DNA from: Gemmatimonadaceae bacterium | GTDB lineage: Bacteria; Gemmatimonadota; Gemmatimonadetes; Gemmatimonadales; Gemmatimonadaceae | Direction: 5' to 3' | Length of the DNA: 64,000 nt | Assembly (NCBI GenBank): GCA_020852815.1 | Contig: JADZAN010000028.1 | Span: forward strand, 1 to 64,000 | Shown: in pieces, positions 63,668-64,000 of the stretch | Numbering within the stretch: the stretch's first letter is position 1 | How the letters are laid out: each line of letters starts with the position of its first letter | Notes under the pieces: model-generated | Told to the model about the DNA's origin: nothing | Databases searched by the model: none | Seen by the model: only the letters and a program-made list of their open reading frames with translations | Made by a program: the position numbers and the translations under genes

Positions 63668-64000
63668 CACGGCTGCTCCTTCTGCGCGATCGCGGCCTGC
63701 TGGTTGCGGCGCGACGCAGTCTGGTCTGCCGAGCGGAGAATCGCCTCCCACCATGCGAGCCCCCACGGCCCCCACAGTCTCGAGAGCCTTGCAGATCGAA
63801 GCGCGATCGCGCGCGCGCGCTCACTGACAATCGACGGCGGCGCATCGTCGCAGCCGCTGGTCTCGATCACTGGCCTGGCGAAACCGTGATGCGCCGCGAC
63901 GAGATGTAGAACGGAATCCTGGTCGTCTGTGCCAAGCGCCTTGAAGTCGCCATGGGCTTCAACGCAGGGCAGCGAGCCAAGCTCGTGTCGATAGCCGTCG
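63667..64000 (-). CDS. cas3: Cas3, C-terminal HD nuclease part (cut by window edge)
   Basis: About 110 C-terminal residues are visible. Read leftward from the window edge the frame gives DGYRHELGSLPCV, then DSVLHLVAAHHGFARPVIE and a terminal GPWGLAWWEAILRSADQTAS before the stop at 63667. RHE and the later HHG are signature parts of the Cas3 HD nuclease, and the tail matches type I-G Cas3, where HD is C-terminal to the helicase. The helicase part lies beyond the right edge. It overlaps the Csb3-like gene by one base, so it should be upstream in the same operon. Confidence 0.85.
   Translation of the reverse strand, partial: DGYRHELGSLPCVEAHGDFKALGTDDQDSVLHLVAAHHGFARPVIETSGCDDAPPSIVSERARAIALRSARLSRLWGPWGLAWWEAILRSADQTASRRNQQAAIAQKEQP

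Noticed and set aside
53448-64000. Two independent CRISPR systems placed in tandem
   Set aside because: The type I-G genes lie on both sides of the type III genes and junctions overlap or nearly touch, so a simple tandem arrangement does not fit.

Overview
The window is high-GC bacterial DNA. The left part is rich in secreted metallopeptidases, a VPS10/sortilin-type propeller protein, a TolB-propeller amidohydrolase, a TonB-dependent receptor and a DUF4097 protein. That gene mix, with recurrent TTA-GGC and CCT-AAC codon pairs, suggests a Gemmatimonadota-like organism. This is inference from content, not a marker-gene assignment. I see no rRNA or tRNA genes.

Region 1 (about 0.2-34.8 kb) looks like chromosomal backbone: outer-membrane uptake, a small heat-shock protein, an HtrA-like protease with a LuxR-type regulator, a PilZ protein, M20, M14 and M28 peptidases, a DMT exporter, a Kef/NhaA antiporter pair, a Ser/Thr kinase, an amino-acid permease translationally coupled to a stand-alone NFACT-R protein, and a cyclophilin lipoprotein. 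Intergenic gaps carry REP-like hairpins, palindromes and short tandem repeats.

Region 2 (about 34.8-41.1 kb) is accessory DNA. It holds a transposase remnant, a small Lys/Arg-rich protein, an 823-residue metallophosphoesterase with an unrecognised C-terminal part, about 580 bp of hairpin-rich intergenic DNA, and an IS21-family element whose istA is frameshifted.

Region 3 (41.1-64.0 kb) is a large CRISPR-Cas locus. A 90-repeat array (89 spacers) lies downstream of a leftward, mostly overlapping cas operon that runs off the right edge. In transcription order the genes are: cas3 (C-terminal HD part only), a Csb3/Cas8g-like gene, a short HD-less cas10 with an intact GGDD motif, three large fused RAMP genes, a CARF-HEPN ribonuclease candidate, csb1 (cas7g), csb2 (cas5-cas6), a cas4-cas1 fusion and cas2. 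A complete-looking type I-G set is therefore split by a type III module with III-D-like fused subunits. All of it lies beside one array and presumably shares one crRNA pool processed by the Cas6-like part of Csb2. The implied logic is I-G DNA interference by Cas3 together with RNA-sensing Cas10 that makes cyclic oligoadenylate to activate the HEPN RNase.
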